Assembly: GCA_009379845.1 (NCBI GenBank)
Contig: WHSZ01000050.1
Span: 1 to 46,292, forward strand
DNA length: 46,292 bases
Direction: 5' to 3'
DNA from: Pseudonocardiaceae bacterium
Lineage (GTDB): Bacteria > Actinomycetota > Actinomycetes > Mycobacteriales > Pseudonocardiaceae
A program made the position numbers and the translations under genes. This document shows positions 1-8,332 of this stretch, piece after piece (the stretch's first letter is position 1; every line of letters begins with the position of its first letter). The notes beneath the pieces were generated by a model. The model worked only from the letters and a program-made list of their open reading frames with translations. It did no database searches and was not told where the DNA came from.

Positions 1-3
1 AAC

Positions 4-1349
4 GTGTTGTCGATTATTGGTATAATCAAAGGTATGGACGATACTGGGGTTGTGTGCGAGGCCAGTGGGCCGGACGATCCGTTTCTCGACCCGGACGAAT
101 TGATCGAACTCGACGCCCGGTTCAATGTTGATGACGCGCCGTACGATGATGTGCCGATCGGCGAGATGAACGCCGGGCAGCTACTCGACCTGCTGCGGCT
201 AGCGCGGCGAGTCACCGCCCGGTGGGAAGCCACCCTCACCGCCGCCACCGCCGCCTTCGCCAACTACCGGGAACGTCAGGGCGACGTGCTGGCCGAGTTC
301 GCCGCCGACGAGCTGGCGGTGACCCTGGCGCAAACTCCGGTGGAGGCCAGTAACCGGATGCACCACGCGCAGGACCTCGTCACCCGCCTGCCGGCGACGA
401 TGGCCCGCTTCTCCCAGGGTGAGCTTGATGCGCGGCAAGCCGACGCGATCCGCGAGGCCACCATGCCCCTGCCGGTGGAGAAGGCTCGTGAGGTGGAAGC
501 CCGCATTCTCGAGGCAGCGCCCCATTTGACGGTGGGCCGGTTGCGGCAACGCTTGCGGTACCACGTCGCCAAAGTCGACCCGGACGGGGCGGCGGAACGC
601 CGCCAACGGCGCCAGCGGGAGCGCACCGTCGAGTACAACCCGAAAGACGACGGGATGGCCTCCCTGTATGCCCTGCTCCCCGCCGAACACGCCCAGGCCG
701 CGTTCCACCGCATCTGCGGCCTCGCCACCAAAGCCAAAACCCCGACGATGAACGCACCACCGAACAACGCCGCGCCGACGTGCTCACCGACCTGCTGCTC
801 GGCACCAACCAAGAACACGTCACCACCGAGATTCAGGTGCTGGTGCCCGCCACCGTGCTGGCCGGTGTCGCCGACGAGCCGGGCGAGTTGACCGGCTACG
901 GACCTTTGGACGCCGACACCGTGCGCCGGCTGGCGCGCAGCGCCACCTGGCGCCGGATCCTCACCGACCCCCTTAGCGGCACCCTCCTCGACGTCGGACG
1001 CAAACGATATCCGTCGCCCGGACTCGCCGAACACGTGCGGATACGGGACCGCACCTGCCGCTTCCCCGGCTGTCCCCGACCTGCCGCCAGTTGCGACCTC
1101 GACCACTCCACCGCGCACTCGAAGGGTGGGGCAACCAGCGATGGGAACCTCGGACCCATGTGCCCCCACCACCATGCGAAAGACCACGGACCCTGGAAAC
1201 TCGAACAACCCACGCCGGGGCACTTCATCTGGACCAGCCCCACCGGCGACACCCACGAAGTCACCCCCGAACCACTCCACGAACCCCAACCCACACCACC
1301 ATCACCGACACCACCAGCGCCACCCGACGACAACCCACCACCATTCTGA
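4..1349 (+). pseudogene. DUF222/13E12-family HNH endonuclease, frameshifted
   Basis: The N-terminal part (GTG at 4 or ATG at 34) reads as a DUF222 domain in one frame to about position 735. The C-terminal part continues in another frame to the stop at 1347-1349. It carries an HNH nuclease motif: RDRTCRFPGC, then CDLDHS, then MCPHHHAKDH. The sense frame resumes around 744-755, coding DDERTTEQRR, a typical DUF222 segment. The break lies in the run AAAACCCC at 736-743, where one extra A or C would restore a single protein of about 448 residues. Such genes are numerous in actinobacterial genomes, and their biological role is poorly known. The left end is close to the window edge, so an earlier start cannot be excluded. 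The break could be a real mutation, a sequencing error in a homopolymer, or programmed slippage. The gene converges on the SulP gene. Confidence 0.85.
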
Positions 1350-1360
1350 GCTGATCTTGT

Positions 1361-2875
1361 CTACCGGAGCACTCGATCCACCAGCCGCTGAGCGTTCGGC
1401 GCGACGTGGTCCAGGTGCACGTCAACGCCGTCAAGGGCCAGCCGATCGAGCAGGTTCCGGAGCGCCAGCACGCCGGTGACGTCCAGCCTGCCGATGCCGT
1501 CCAAATGCAACACCAGCTGGTGTATCTCGGGCGATTCGTTGAGGGCGGCCCGAATCTGCCGTTCGGCGTCCGGGGCGGAGCCGAAGTACAGCACCCCTCG
1601 CGGGCGTAGGTGCAGCGTGTCGTCCTCCAACCAGCGTTCCACGTCCACCCGGAGCTCGCGCCACAGGTGCACGGCGATCGCCAGCCCGACGCCGAGCAGC
1701 ACCGCGCGCTCCATACGCGGGGCCAGCAGCAGGGTAGCGAGCAACGTCGGCACCGCGACGCCGAACTGCGGTAGCGACAGCCGCCAGTACTCGCGGAACG
1801 GCCGCACCTCAACGAGCGATACCGCGGCGGCGATCACCAGCCCAGCGAGCACCGCGGTCGGCAACCCGGACAGCAGTGGTGCCAACGGAAGTAGCGCGAG
1901 GACCCAGCCACCGGTGAGCACCGCGCTCCACCTGCTCGTCGCGCCCGAGAGCTTGTTCAACGCGGTACGGGAGAACGATCCGCCGACCGGATAGCCGGTC
2001 ATCAGTCCGGAAGCGAGGTTCGCGACGCCTTGGCCGAAGAACTCCCGGTTCGGGTTCCACGTCTCGTTTTCCTGGGCGGCGTACCGGCGCGCGATCGCGG
2101 CAGGCTCGGCGAAGCCGACCAGCGCGATGACAACAGCGGGCAGCACGAGCGATCCCACAGCCGGCCACGGCAGGTCCAGCGACGGCAGGGGCAGTCCCGC
2201 GGGAATGGCGCCAACCTGTGGGCCGCCGAAGCCCGCCGTCGCGACCAGCACGCCGAGCACGGTGGCGATCAACGCGCCCGGAAACAGCGCGTGCAGCTTC
2301 CGCCCGCCGAGCAGGATGGCGATCGTGGCGATACCGAGCACGATCGGTCCCGGTTGCCACCCCGCCGGCGTCAGCACCGCGTGCCACGCGGCGGTCAGCG
2401 GGTTATCCGCGTCGCTCGGCACCCCGAGCAGGGTGGGCACCTGCGAGGCGACGATCAATATCGCGGCGCCAACGGTGAAGCCGGCCAGTACCGGTTGGGA
2501 CATCAAGTAGGACAACGCCCCGCCGCGCAGCAGACCCAGCAGTACCCGCACGATGCCAACGAGGACGGCGAGCAGCGCCGCGTGTGCCGCGTATTCCGCG
2601 GTGCCGGTGGCCATCAGCGGTGCCAGCGCCCCCATCGCCAGCAGGCTGGTGAGCGCCACCGGCCCCGACTGCAAGTAACGGGATGAGCCGCTGATCGCCG
2701 CGATGGCCGGGGCGGCTGCCGCGGTGTACAAGCCGCGTTCCGGCGGCACACCGGCGAGTTCCGCGTACGCGAGCGACTGGGGGATCAGCACGAGCGCGAC
2801 GCTGGGTCCGGCAAGCAGGTCCCCCTTGCTGGGTAACCTGGGCGGCCACCGGTCGGCGAGCCACCCGAGCCGCAT
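1361..2875 (-). CDS. SulP-family anion transporter with C-terminal STAS domain
   Basis: This is an integral membrane protein of about 504 residues. Its N-terminus has the SulP hallmark (DLLAGPSVALVLIPQSLAYA), followed by many hydrophobic segments. The last 110 residues form a cytoplasmic STAS domain (LRPRGVLYFGSAPDAERQ, then LVLHLDGIGRLDVTG). SulP proteins move sulfate, bicarbonate or other anions. An upstream ATG at 2980 would begin two bases after the pta stop. I prefer the ATG at 2875 because GGTGGAGG lies about 9 bases ahead of it and the 35 extra residues do not look like SulP sequence. It follows xsc and pta on the same strand, so the likely role is export of the sulfite or sulfate released from sulfonates. 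That role is inferred from position; sulfate uptake is the alternative. Confidence 0.88.
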   Translation of the reverse strand: MRLGWLADRWPPRLPSKGDLLAGPSVALVLIPQSLAYAELAGVPPERGLYTAAAAPAIAAISGSSRYLQSGPVALTSLLAMGALAPLMATGTAEYAAHAALLAVLVGIVRVLLGLLRGGALSYLMSQPVLAGFTVGAAILIVASQVPTLLGVPSDADNPLTAAWHAVLTPAGWQPGPIVLGIATIAILLGGRKLHALFPGALIATVLGVLVATAGFGGPQVGAIPAGLPLPSLDLPWPAVGSLVLPAVVIALVGFAEPAAIARRYAAQENETWNPNREFFGQGVANLASGLMTGYPVGGSFSRTALNKLSGATSRWSAVLTGGWVLALLPLAPLLSGLPTAVLAGLVIAAAVSLVEVRPFREYWRLSLPQFGVAVPTLLATLLLAPRMERAVLLGVGLAIAVHLWRELRVDVERWLEDDTLHLRPRGVLYFGSAPDAERQIRAALNESPEIHQLVLHLDGIGRLDVTGVLALRNLLDRLALDGVDVHLDHVAPNAQRLVDRVLR

Positions 2876-2929
2876 CACCGTTAGCCTCCACCACGTCGCA
2901 CCGCCTGCGCCACGATGCCGACCTCTCAT

Positions 2930-2969
2930 CGACGTTATGTCGGGATGCCGGTGGGCGTCCGTAACGTCG
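2930..2969. repeat. Hairpin between pta and the SulP gene
   Basis: Eight-base perfect arms CGACGTTA (2930-2937) and TAACGTCG (2962-2969) enclose an inner stem, GGATGCC with GGCGTCC, that allows one G-U pair. It lies in the 107-base gap between the pta stop and the preferred SulP start. It could be an attenuator, an RNA-processing site or a protein-binding site. There is no T-tract. Confidence 0.5.
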
Positions 2970-2982
2970 TTCCTTGGCATAC

Positions 2983-4050
2983 CTAAGCTCGGGTTTTGGC
3001 CCGTGCAGTGGCGAGCTGACCGCTGTGTGCCTGGACAGCCGCGAGCACGGCAAGCAGCTCGATGTCACCCGCGGCGCAGCCCCTGGATAGATCGTGCAGT
3101 GGCGCGGCCAGGCCCTGCAGGATCGGACCGATGGCCACCGCGCCGCCCACCCGCTCGGTGATCTTGTAGCCGATGTTGCCGGCGTCCAGGTTGGGAAACA
3201 CCAGGACATTCGCGTGGCCGGCGACCGGCGAGTCTGGCGCCTTGTGCGCGGCGACCGCGTGCACGAACGCGGCGTCGAACTGGAGCTCGCCGTCCACCGG
3301 GACGTCAGGCAGCCGCTCCCGAGCCAGCCGGGTCGCGGCGCGCACCCGCTCGGCGGCCGGATGGGCGGCGCTGCCCTGGGTGCTGAACGAGAGCATGGCA
3401 ACCCGCGGCTGGGCACCAACCAGCGTCCGGTAGGTCGCGGCGGCGGCGACCGCGATGTCCGCGAGTTGCGGCTCGGTGGGTTCCGGGAGCACCGCGCAGT
3501 CCGCGAACACCAACGGGGTGCGCCCCGGAAGAAGCATGAGGAAGCAACTGCTCAACGTCCGCACGCTTGGTTGCAAGCCGACGATCCGCAGGCCGGCGCG
3601 CAACACGTCGGCGGTGGGGCGGGTAGCGCCAGCGACGCAGGCGTCGATCCGGCCCGACCGCAGCGCGGCGGCGCCGAGCGAAAGCGGATCGTGGCCCGCC
3701 GCCTCGCGCTGGTCGTCGCCGGACTCGGCGAACGCGGTGTCCAACACGCCGGTCAGCCGCGGATCGGCGCTCGCGGCAGCGGTATCCAGAATGCCGGAAT
3801 CGTCCAGCGCGACCCCGGCTTCGCGCGCCGCGCTCCGAACGGCCGCCGCATCGCCGACCAGCAGCGGGCGCAACACCCCGTCGGCCCGCAGTTGGGACGC
3901 GGCCAGGATGGCCCGTTCGTCGGTGCCGTCGGCGAACCCGACCCGCAATTCGCGGCCGGCGATCTTCGACCGCCACCGCGCGATGAGCTCGGCCGGGCCG
4001 GTCGCGTCGGACGACGGTGGTTCTACCGCCGCACCTGGCGATTGGTTCAT
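2983..4050 (-). CDS. pta: Phosphate acetyltransferase
   Basis: This 355-residue protein belongs to the PTA_PTB family. It converts acetyl phosphate and CoA to acetyl-CoA and phosphate in the cytoplasm. Family segments seen include [16 protein letters not shown] near the N-terminus, [19 protein letters not shown] and [10 protein letters not shown] in the middle, and [16 protein letters not shown] near the C-terminus. It is the short form, without the N-terminal regulatory domains of the enterobacterial enzyme. The ATG overlaps the xsc stop in ATGA, so the two genes are translationally coupled. This pairing is typical of sulfonate degradation, where Pta captures the acetyl phosphate made by Xsc. 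Confidence 0.95.
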   Translation of the reverse strand: MNQSPGAAVEPPSSDATGPAELIARWRSKIAGRELRVGFADGTDERAILAASQLRADGVLRPLLVGDAAAVRSAAREAGVALDDSGILDTAAASADPRLTGVLDTAFAESGDDQREAAGHDPLSLGAAALRSGRIDACVAGATRPTADVLRAGLRIVGLQPSVRTLSSCFLMLLPGRTPLVFADCAVLPEPTEPQLADIAVAAAATYRTLVGAQPRVAMLSFSTQGSAAHPAAERVRAATRLARERLPDVPVDGELQFDAAFVHAVAAHKAPDSPVAGHANVLVFPNLDAGNIGYKITERVGGAVAIGPILQGLAAPLHDLSRGCAAGDIELLAVLAAVQAHSGQLATARAKTRA

Positions 4051-5780
4051 TGCTTGGCGTTGAGGTGCGCGTACTTGTCGAGGTAGCGCACCGGGTACTT
4101 CAGCGCGTCACGGCGGAACGGCGCACCGAGTTCCTGGGAGTCCACGTGGATCTGCACCACGGTGGGGCGCCCGGAGTCGATGGCTTCGGTGATCGCTGGC
4201 TGGATGTCGTCCTCGCCCGCGACCGAGATGCCGTTCGCGCCCATGGCCTTGGCGACTTCCGCGAAGTCCGGGTTGTACAGGTTCGTTCCGACGTACCGGT
4301 CGCTGTAGTAGTCGACCTGGTTCTTCTTCTCCGCCCCCCACTGCTTGTTGTTCCACACCACTGCCACCGCGGGGATGTCCTCGCGGACCGCGGTCATCAC
4401 CTCGGTGAGGCTCATGCCCCAGGCGCCGTCGCCCACATACGCCAGTACAGGGCGATCCGGTGCGGCCAGCTTGGCGCCAAGCGCCGTCGGGTAGGCGTAG
4501 CCGCAGTTGCCGAACGTCATGGCGGCCAGGAAGCTGCGGGTCTGCTCGAAGTGCAGGTACGAGTTGGACACCGAGCAGATGTTGCCGATGTCGGTGGACA
4601 CGATCGCGTTGCCGGGCAGCACATCGCGAATGCGGGACAGCGCGCGGCGCGGGCTGATCGGCTCGCCGGATTTCGAGCTCCATTCCGCGAGCTCGCTTTC
4701 CCACGACTGCTTTTCCTGCTCGATCCTGCCGAGCCGGGCGGTGTCCTGCTGGCGCGCGTCGTTGTCCGCCCGCAGCAACCGGACGAGCTCGGTCGCGCTC
4801 GCCTTCGCGTCCGCGCAGACGCCGAGATGGATTTTCTTGGTCAGCCCGAGCGTGCGGTGATCCGCGTCGATCTGGATGATCTTCGCCTGCTGCGGCCAGT
4901 AGTCCAGCCCGTGTTGTGGCAGCGTGCCGAAGGGGTTGAGCCGGCAGCCGAGGGCGAGCACCACGTCGGCCTCGCTCAGCAGGCGCATTGCCGCCTTGGA
5001 GCCCTGGTAACCGAGCGGTCCCACGGCCAGCGGGTGGCTGGCCGGGAAGGAATCGTTGTGCAGGTAGGAATTCGCCACCGGAGCGGTGAGCAGCTCGGCG
5101 AGGTCGGCCACCTCCTGGCTACCGCCCGCGGCCACCACGCCGCCGCCTGCCACGATCACCGGAGAGCGGGCGCCGGCGAGTAGCCGGGCCGCTTCGGCCA
5201 GCTGCCCGGCGTCGCCGGGGCCGCGGGCAACGTCGGCGGACGGGTAGACGTCGTACTCGTTCTCGCCGTAGAAGTAGTCGCGCGGGATATCGATCTGTAC
5301 CGGACCGTTTTCCGCCTTCGCGAGGTAGAACGCGCGCCTGGTGAGCTCCGCCATCCGGTCGGGGCGATTCACCTGCACCTGCCACTTGGTGATCTTGGAG
5401 AACACCGGCAGCTGCTCGGTTTCCTGGAAGCCGCCGAGACCGACGCCGGCCGAACCGGCGGACGGTGTAACCACAACCATGGGCGTGTGTGCCCAGTACG
5501 CGGCGGCGACGGCCGTGACGAAGTTCGTGATGCCGGGCCCGTTCTGTGCGACGACCGCGGTCGGGCGGCCGGTCACCCTGGCATACCCGTCGGCGAGGTG
5601 CGCGGCGTTCTGCTCGTGCGCGACGGGGAGGAAGCGGATGCCGGCGGCAGGGAACAGGTCGAGGGCATCCATGAAGGCCGAGCCCACGATGCCCGGCACC
5701 ATCGTCACGCCCTCCGCGACGAGCTGTTCGACAAACGCCTCACTGGCCATCATTTTCGTGGGGCCGCTGTTGACCGACAT
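4047..5780 (-). CDS. xsc: Sulfoacetaldehyde acetyltransferase (thiamine diphosphate enzyme)
   Basis: Xsc cleaves sulfoacetaldehyde with phosphate to acetyl phosphate and sulfite, the desulfonation step shared by taurine, isethionate and sulfoacetate pathways. The 577-residue product has the three-domain ThDP fold. The N-terminal part contains [19 protein letters not shown], with the cofactor-activating Glu; the C-terminal part has the ThDP motif GDGAWGMS followed about 25 residues later by NN. The segment ending in [10 protein letters not shown] is characteristic of Xsc among acetolactate synthase relatives. The frame is open to an ATG at 5822, but I choose the ATG at 5780. It has GAGGTGG just upstream, while 5822 lies inside an inverted repeat at the predicted transcription start. 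It heads a leftward set with pta and the SulP gene, divergent from the IclR regulator. A related ThDP decarboxylase is possible, but the pta coupling and the sauS gene nearby support Xsc. Confidence 0.93.
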   Translation of the reverse strand: MSVNSGPTKMMASEAFVEQLVAEGVTMVPGIVGSAFMDALDLFPAAGIRFLPVAHEQNAAHLADGYARVTGRPTAVVAQNGPGITNFVTAVAAAYWAHTPMVVVTPSAGSAGVGLGGFQETEQLPVFSKITKWQVQVNRPDRMAELTRRAFYLAKAENGPVQIDIPRDYFYGENEYDVYPSADVARGPGDAGQLAEAARLLAGARSPVIVAGGGVVAAGGSQEVADLAELLTAPVANSYLHNDSFPASHPLAVGPLGYQGSKAAMRLLSEADVVLALGCRLNPFGTLPQHGLDYWPQQAKIIQIDADHRTLGLTKKIHLGVCADAKASATELVRLLRADNDARQQDTARLGRIEQEKQSWESELAEWSSKSGEPISPRRALSRIRDVLPGNAIVSTDIGNICSVSNSYLHFEQTRSFLAAMTFGNCGYAYPTALGAKLAAPDRPVLAYVGDGAWGMSLTEVMTAVREDIPAVAVVWNNKQWGAEKKNQVDYYSDRYVGTNLYNPDFAEVAKAMGANGISVAGEDDIQPAITEAIDSGRPTVVQIHVDSQELGAPFRRDALKYPVRYLDKYAHLNAKQ

Positions 5781-5805
5781 GTCCACCTCGCGCTGGTTCC
5801 AGAAA

Positions 5806-5822
5806 ATGGAAGGTAATTCCAT
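5806..5822. promoter_or_regulatory. Inverted repeat at the predicted xsc transcription start (candidate IclR operator)
   Basis: Perfect six-base arms ATGGAA (5806-5811) and TTCCAT (5817-5822) are separated by five bases. It lies about 5-20 bases downstream of the predicted xsc -10 box, over the expected start point. Binding there would block transcription. The adjacent divergent IclR protein is the obvious candidate; this is inference. Confidence 0.55.
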
Positions 5823-5826
5823 AAGA

Positions 5827-5856
5827 AACGTACGGCCGGCCGATGCCGGCTGTCAA
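5827..5856 (-). promoter_or_regulatory. Predicted xsc promoter
   Basis: On the minus strand TTGACA (5856-5851) is followed after 18 bases by TACGTT (5832-5827). This is a perfect -35 and a good actinobacterial -10 (TAnnnT). The spacer holds two copies of the self-complementary GCCGGC, at 5835-5840 and 5845-5850. Confidence 0.6.
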
Positions 5857-5872
5857 TGCACGATGTAAGCTA

Positions 5873-5889
5873 CTTCCAATATGTGAAAG
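5873..5889. promoter_or_regulatory. Second inverted repeat ahead of iclR (candidate IclR operator)
   Basis: The arms CTTCCA (5873-5878) and TGAAAG (5884-5889) match at five of six positions and are five bases apart, the same geometry as the repeat at 5806-5822. It lies 19 bases before the iclR start, so it could mediate autoregulation. Confidence 0.4.
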
Positions 5890-5907
5890 AAGTGGGGTGT
5901 AAACGGG

Positions 5908-6705
5908 ATGGCGGACAACGCGGAGGAATCAGGCGGCGGAGGTGTCGCCGGGGCACAGACCATTCGGCGTGCCTTCGCCGTGCTCAAGCTGTTTCGTGAT
6001 CAAGGCAGCGACCTCGGTGTCGTGCACATCGCGAGCGAGCTGGGGCTGAACCTCAGCACGACGCACCGGATCGTGCGCGCCCTGGTCGCCGAGGGATACC
6101 TGGCGCAGAACGCGGACAGCGAGCGGTACTACCTTGGCACCGGCGCGCTGCTGCTCGGCCGTGCCGCGCATCGCAACTTCGGGTTGGATGTGGTGTTTCC
6201 GGTGCTGCAGGGGCTCGCGCAGCAGACCGGCGAATCGGTGAACCTCGGCGTGCTGGCCGGCGATGTCGCGGTCGTGGTTGAGCGGATCGAATCCGCCCAG
6301 CCGCTGCGGTTCACGCAGCCACCGGGCACCCGGGTGGTCCTGCACGCGTCCTCGATGGGCAAGGTGCTGCTCTCGTTCAACGAAGAGGTGCAGCGGCGAC
6401 TGCTCAAGGGGCGTTCCTCGTTGCCGCAGCTCACCTCGAAAACGGTGGCCACGGTCAAGGATTTGCGGACCGAGCTGGACGAGATCCGCGTCCGTGGCTG
6501 GAGTACCGACGACGAGGAGTCGACGCTGGGTGTGCGCTGCGTCGGGGCGCCGATCTGCGACAGCTCGGGGACGGCAAGGGCGGCGATCGCCGTGCAAGCA
6601 CCCGCCGTTCGGGTTCCGAACGAGCGGTTCGAGGACCTCGGCCCTGAGGTCGTCCGGGCCGCGAAGGAGATCTCCACGCTGCTGCCGCCCGGCCACAGCT
6701 TCTAA
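5908..6705 (+). CDS. IclR-family transcriptional regulator
   Basis: This 265-residue protein has an N-terminal winged helix (TIRRAFAVLKLFRDQG, then LNLSTTHRIVRALVAEGYL, residues about 18-75). The C-terminal IclR effector domain includes VNLGVLAGDVAVVVERI, GTRVVLHASSMGKVLL and RGWSTDDEESTLGVRCVGAPI. IclR proteins usually bind small metabolites and repress or activate adjacent catabolic genes. It sits between the divergent xsc and sauS gene sets, with paired inverted repeats on its left and a terminator on its right. It is therefore the likely local regulator of sulfonate use. The effector cannot be read from sequence; sulfoacetate or a pathway intermediate is a guess. Confidence 0.93.
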   Translation: MADNAEESGGGGVAGAQTIRRAFAVLKLFRDQGSDLGVVHIASELGLNLSTTHRIVRALVAEGYLAQNADSERYYLGTGALLLGRAAHRNFGLDVVFPVLQGLAQQTGESVNLGVLAGDVAVVVERIESAQPLRFTQPPGTRVVLHASSMGKVLLSFNEEVQRRLLKGRSSLPQLTSKTVATVKDLRTELDEIRVRGWSTDDEESTLGVRCVGAPICDSSGTARAAIAVQAPAVRVPNERFEDLGPEVVRAAKEISTLLPPGHSF

Positions 6706-6713
6706 CCGTCGTT

Positions 6714-6740
6714 CCGGCGATGTGCTTCGAACATCGCCGG
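6714..6740 (+). terminator. Intrinsic-type terminator after iclR
   Basis: A perfect 10-base stem CCGGCGATGT / ACATCGCCGG with a 7-base loop starts 9 bases after the iclR stop. It has no U-tract, as is common in actinobacteria. Confidence 0.7.
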
Positions 6741-6805
6741 GCCCGGCGTGCTCCACCGTCCCTTGTGACGCCGTTATTTCGGGCGCCGGGGCAGCTGCGC
6801 GGGTG

Positions 6806-6849
6806 TTGACGTTCACACGCCACGCTTCTAGCGTTATTTGGCATACGCT
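6806..6849 (+). promoter_or_regulatory. Predicted sauS promoter with overlapping inverted repeat
   Basis: TTGACG (6806-6811) is followed after exactly 17 bases by TAGCGT (6829-6834). An inverted repeat AGCGT (6830-6834) / ACGCT (6845-6849) covers the -10 and the expected start point, a plausible repressor site. Its sequence differs from the repeats before xsc, so binding by the same regulator is uncertain. Confidence 0.55.
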
Positions 6850-6904
6850 CTCATAATGTGACAGCGGCACTCGCCTCGGTTCGTCGAGCAACGGGAGGAC
6901 AAGG

Positions 6905-8329
6905 ATGTCCGCGACACCCTCCGATACGACGCCGGACGACGTTCGCGACAAGATCGCCGCGTTGGTCGAACGGGCGCGAGCCGCTCAGCGGGTTGCGGAA
7001 ACTTATGATCAGCAGCGAATCGACGACGTGGTGGCCGCCGTCGCGTGGGCGATCTACGAACCGGCACGGGCGAGGAAGCTCGCCGAACTCGCGGTGCGAG
7101 ACACCGGGCTGGGCAGGGTGTCGGACAAGATCACCAAGAACCAGCGGAAAACCCTTGGCACGCTGCGGGATCTGACCGGGGCGCCATCCGTCGGTGTGAT
7201 CGCGGAAGATCCGGAAAGCGGGATCACCGAGTACGCCAAGCCGGTCGGCGTGGTCGCGGCCATCTGCCCGTCGACGAACCCGTCGGCGACCCCGGCCAAC
7301 AAGACGTTGATGGCGGTCAAGGGGCGCAACGCCATCGTGCTGTCGCCATCGCCGAAAGGCGCGTCAACCTGCCGGCTGCTGCTGGACTACATCCATGCCG
7401 AGCTGGATAAGGTCGGTGCGCCGCGAGATCTGGTGCAGATGCTGGACGAGCCGAGCAAACCGCTCGCGAACGAGCTGATGCGGCAGGCGGATCTGGTGGT
7501 GGTGACCGGCTCGCAGCGCAACGTCCGGCAGGCGTACAGCAGCGGCACACCCGCCATCGGGGTTGGCGCGGGCAACGCTCCGGTGATCGTGGATTCGGAC
7601 GCCGATCTCCCCGACGCGGCGAGCAAGATCCGGCGCAGCAAGATATTCGACTACGCCACCAGCTGCTCGTCGGAGAACTCGGTACATATCCACGACGACG
7701 TCTACGACCAGATGCTGGCCGAGCTGCGCGCCAACGGCGGGTACCTGCTCGACGCGGACGAGAAGGCGCGCCTGCGATCGGTGATGTGGTCCGGCGGAGC
7801 GCTGAGTGGCGAGGTGATCGCGCAGCCGCCGGAGAAGATCGCCGCATTGGCGGGACTGGACTCGCCTGAGGCGCGGGCCGCCGAGTTCTTCATGGTCATC
7901 GAGGACGGCGTTGGCCCGGATTACCCGTTCAGCGGCGAAAAACTCTCGGTGGTGCTGTCCGTGTACCGGTTCGCGGATCTCGGTGCGGCGATCGACCGAA
8001 TTCAGGAACTGCTTGATTTCCAAGGGGCCGGCCATTCCTGCGGAATCCACACTCGCAGCTACAAGCACGCCAGGATGGTCGCCGAGCGGCTGCGCGTCGC
8101 CCGCGTCCTTGTGAACCAGGCGCACTGCTTCGGCAACGGCGGAAGTTTCGACAACGGACTCGGCTTCACGCTCACCATGGGCGCCGGTACCTGGGCAGGA
8201 AACAGCATCAGCGAGAACCTGTCCTACCGGCATTTCCTGAACGTCACGCGCCTGGCAAGGGTTATTCCCGTCAGTGAACCGACCGAAGAGCAACTGTGGG
8301 GCCGGTACTTCGAAAAATACGGGCGGTGA
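6905..8329 (+). CDS. sauS: CoA-acylating sulfoacetaldehyde dehydrogenase
   Basis: This 474-residue protein belongs to the acylating aldehyde dehydrogenase group. That group interconverts an acyl-CoA and an aldehyde with NAD(P)H, unlike hydrolytic ALDHs. Evidence is GVGAGNAPVIV followed by the active-site segment YATSCSSENSV with the catalytic Cys near residue 254, and the C-terminal CFGNGGSFDNGLGFTLTMGAGTW. GGGAGGA precedes the ATG. In context the reaction is reduction of sulfoacetyl-CoA to sulfoacetaldehyde, the substrate of the divergent xsc product. The two acyl-CoA synthetase subunits follow 3 bases downstream. The reverse direction, oxidation of sulfoacetaldehyde to sulfoacetyl-CoA, is chemically possible. 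The family is firm; the substrate is inferred from the neighbours. Confidence 0.85.
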   Translation: MSATPSDTTPDDVRDKIAALVERARAAQRVAETYDQQRIDDVVAAVAWAIYEPARARKLAELAVRDTGLGRVSDKITKNQRKTLGTLRDLTGAPSVGVIAEDPESGITEYAKPVGVVAAICPSTNPSATPANKTLMAVKGRNAIVLSPSPKGASTCRLLLDYIHAELDKVGAPRDLVQMLDEPSKPLANELMRQADLVVVTGSQRNVRQAYSSGTPAIGVGAGNAPVIVDSDADLPDAASKIRRSKIFDYATSCSSENSVHIHDDVYDQMLAELRANGGYLLDADEKARLRSVMWSGGALSGEVIAQPPEKIAALAGLDSPEARAAEFFMVIEDGVGPDYPFSGEKLSVVLSVYRFADLGAAIDRIQELLDFQGAGHSCGIHTRSYKHARMVAERLRVARVLVNQAHCFGNGGSFDNGLGFTLTMGAGTWAGNSISENLSYRHFLNVTRLARVIPVSEPTEEQLWGRYFEKYGR

Positions 8330-8332
8330 GGC

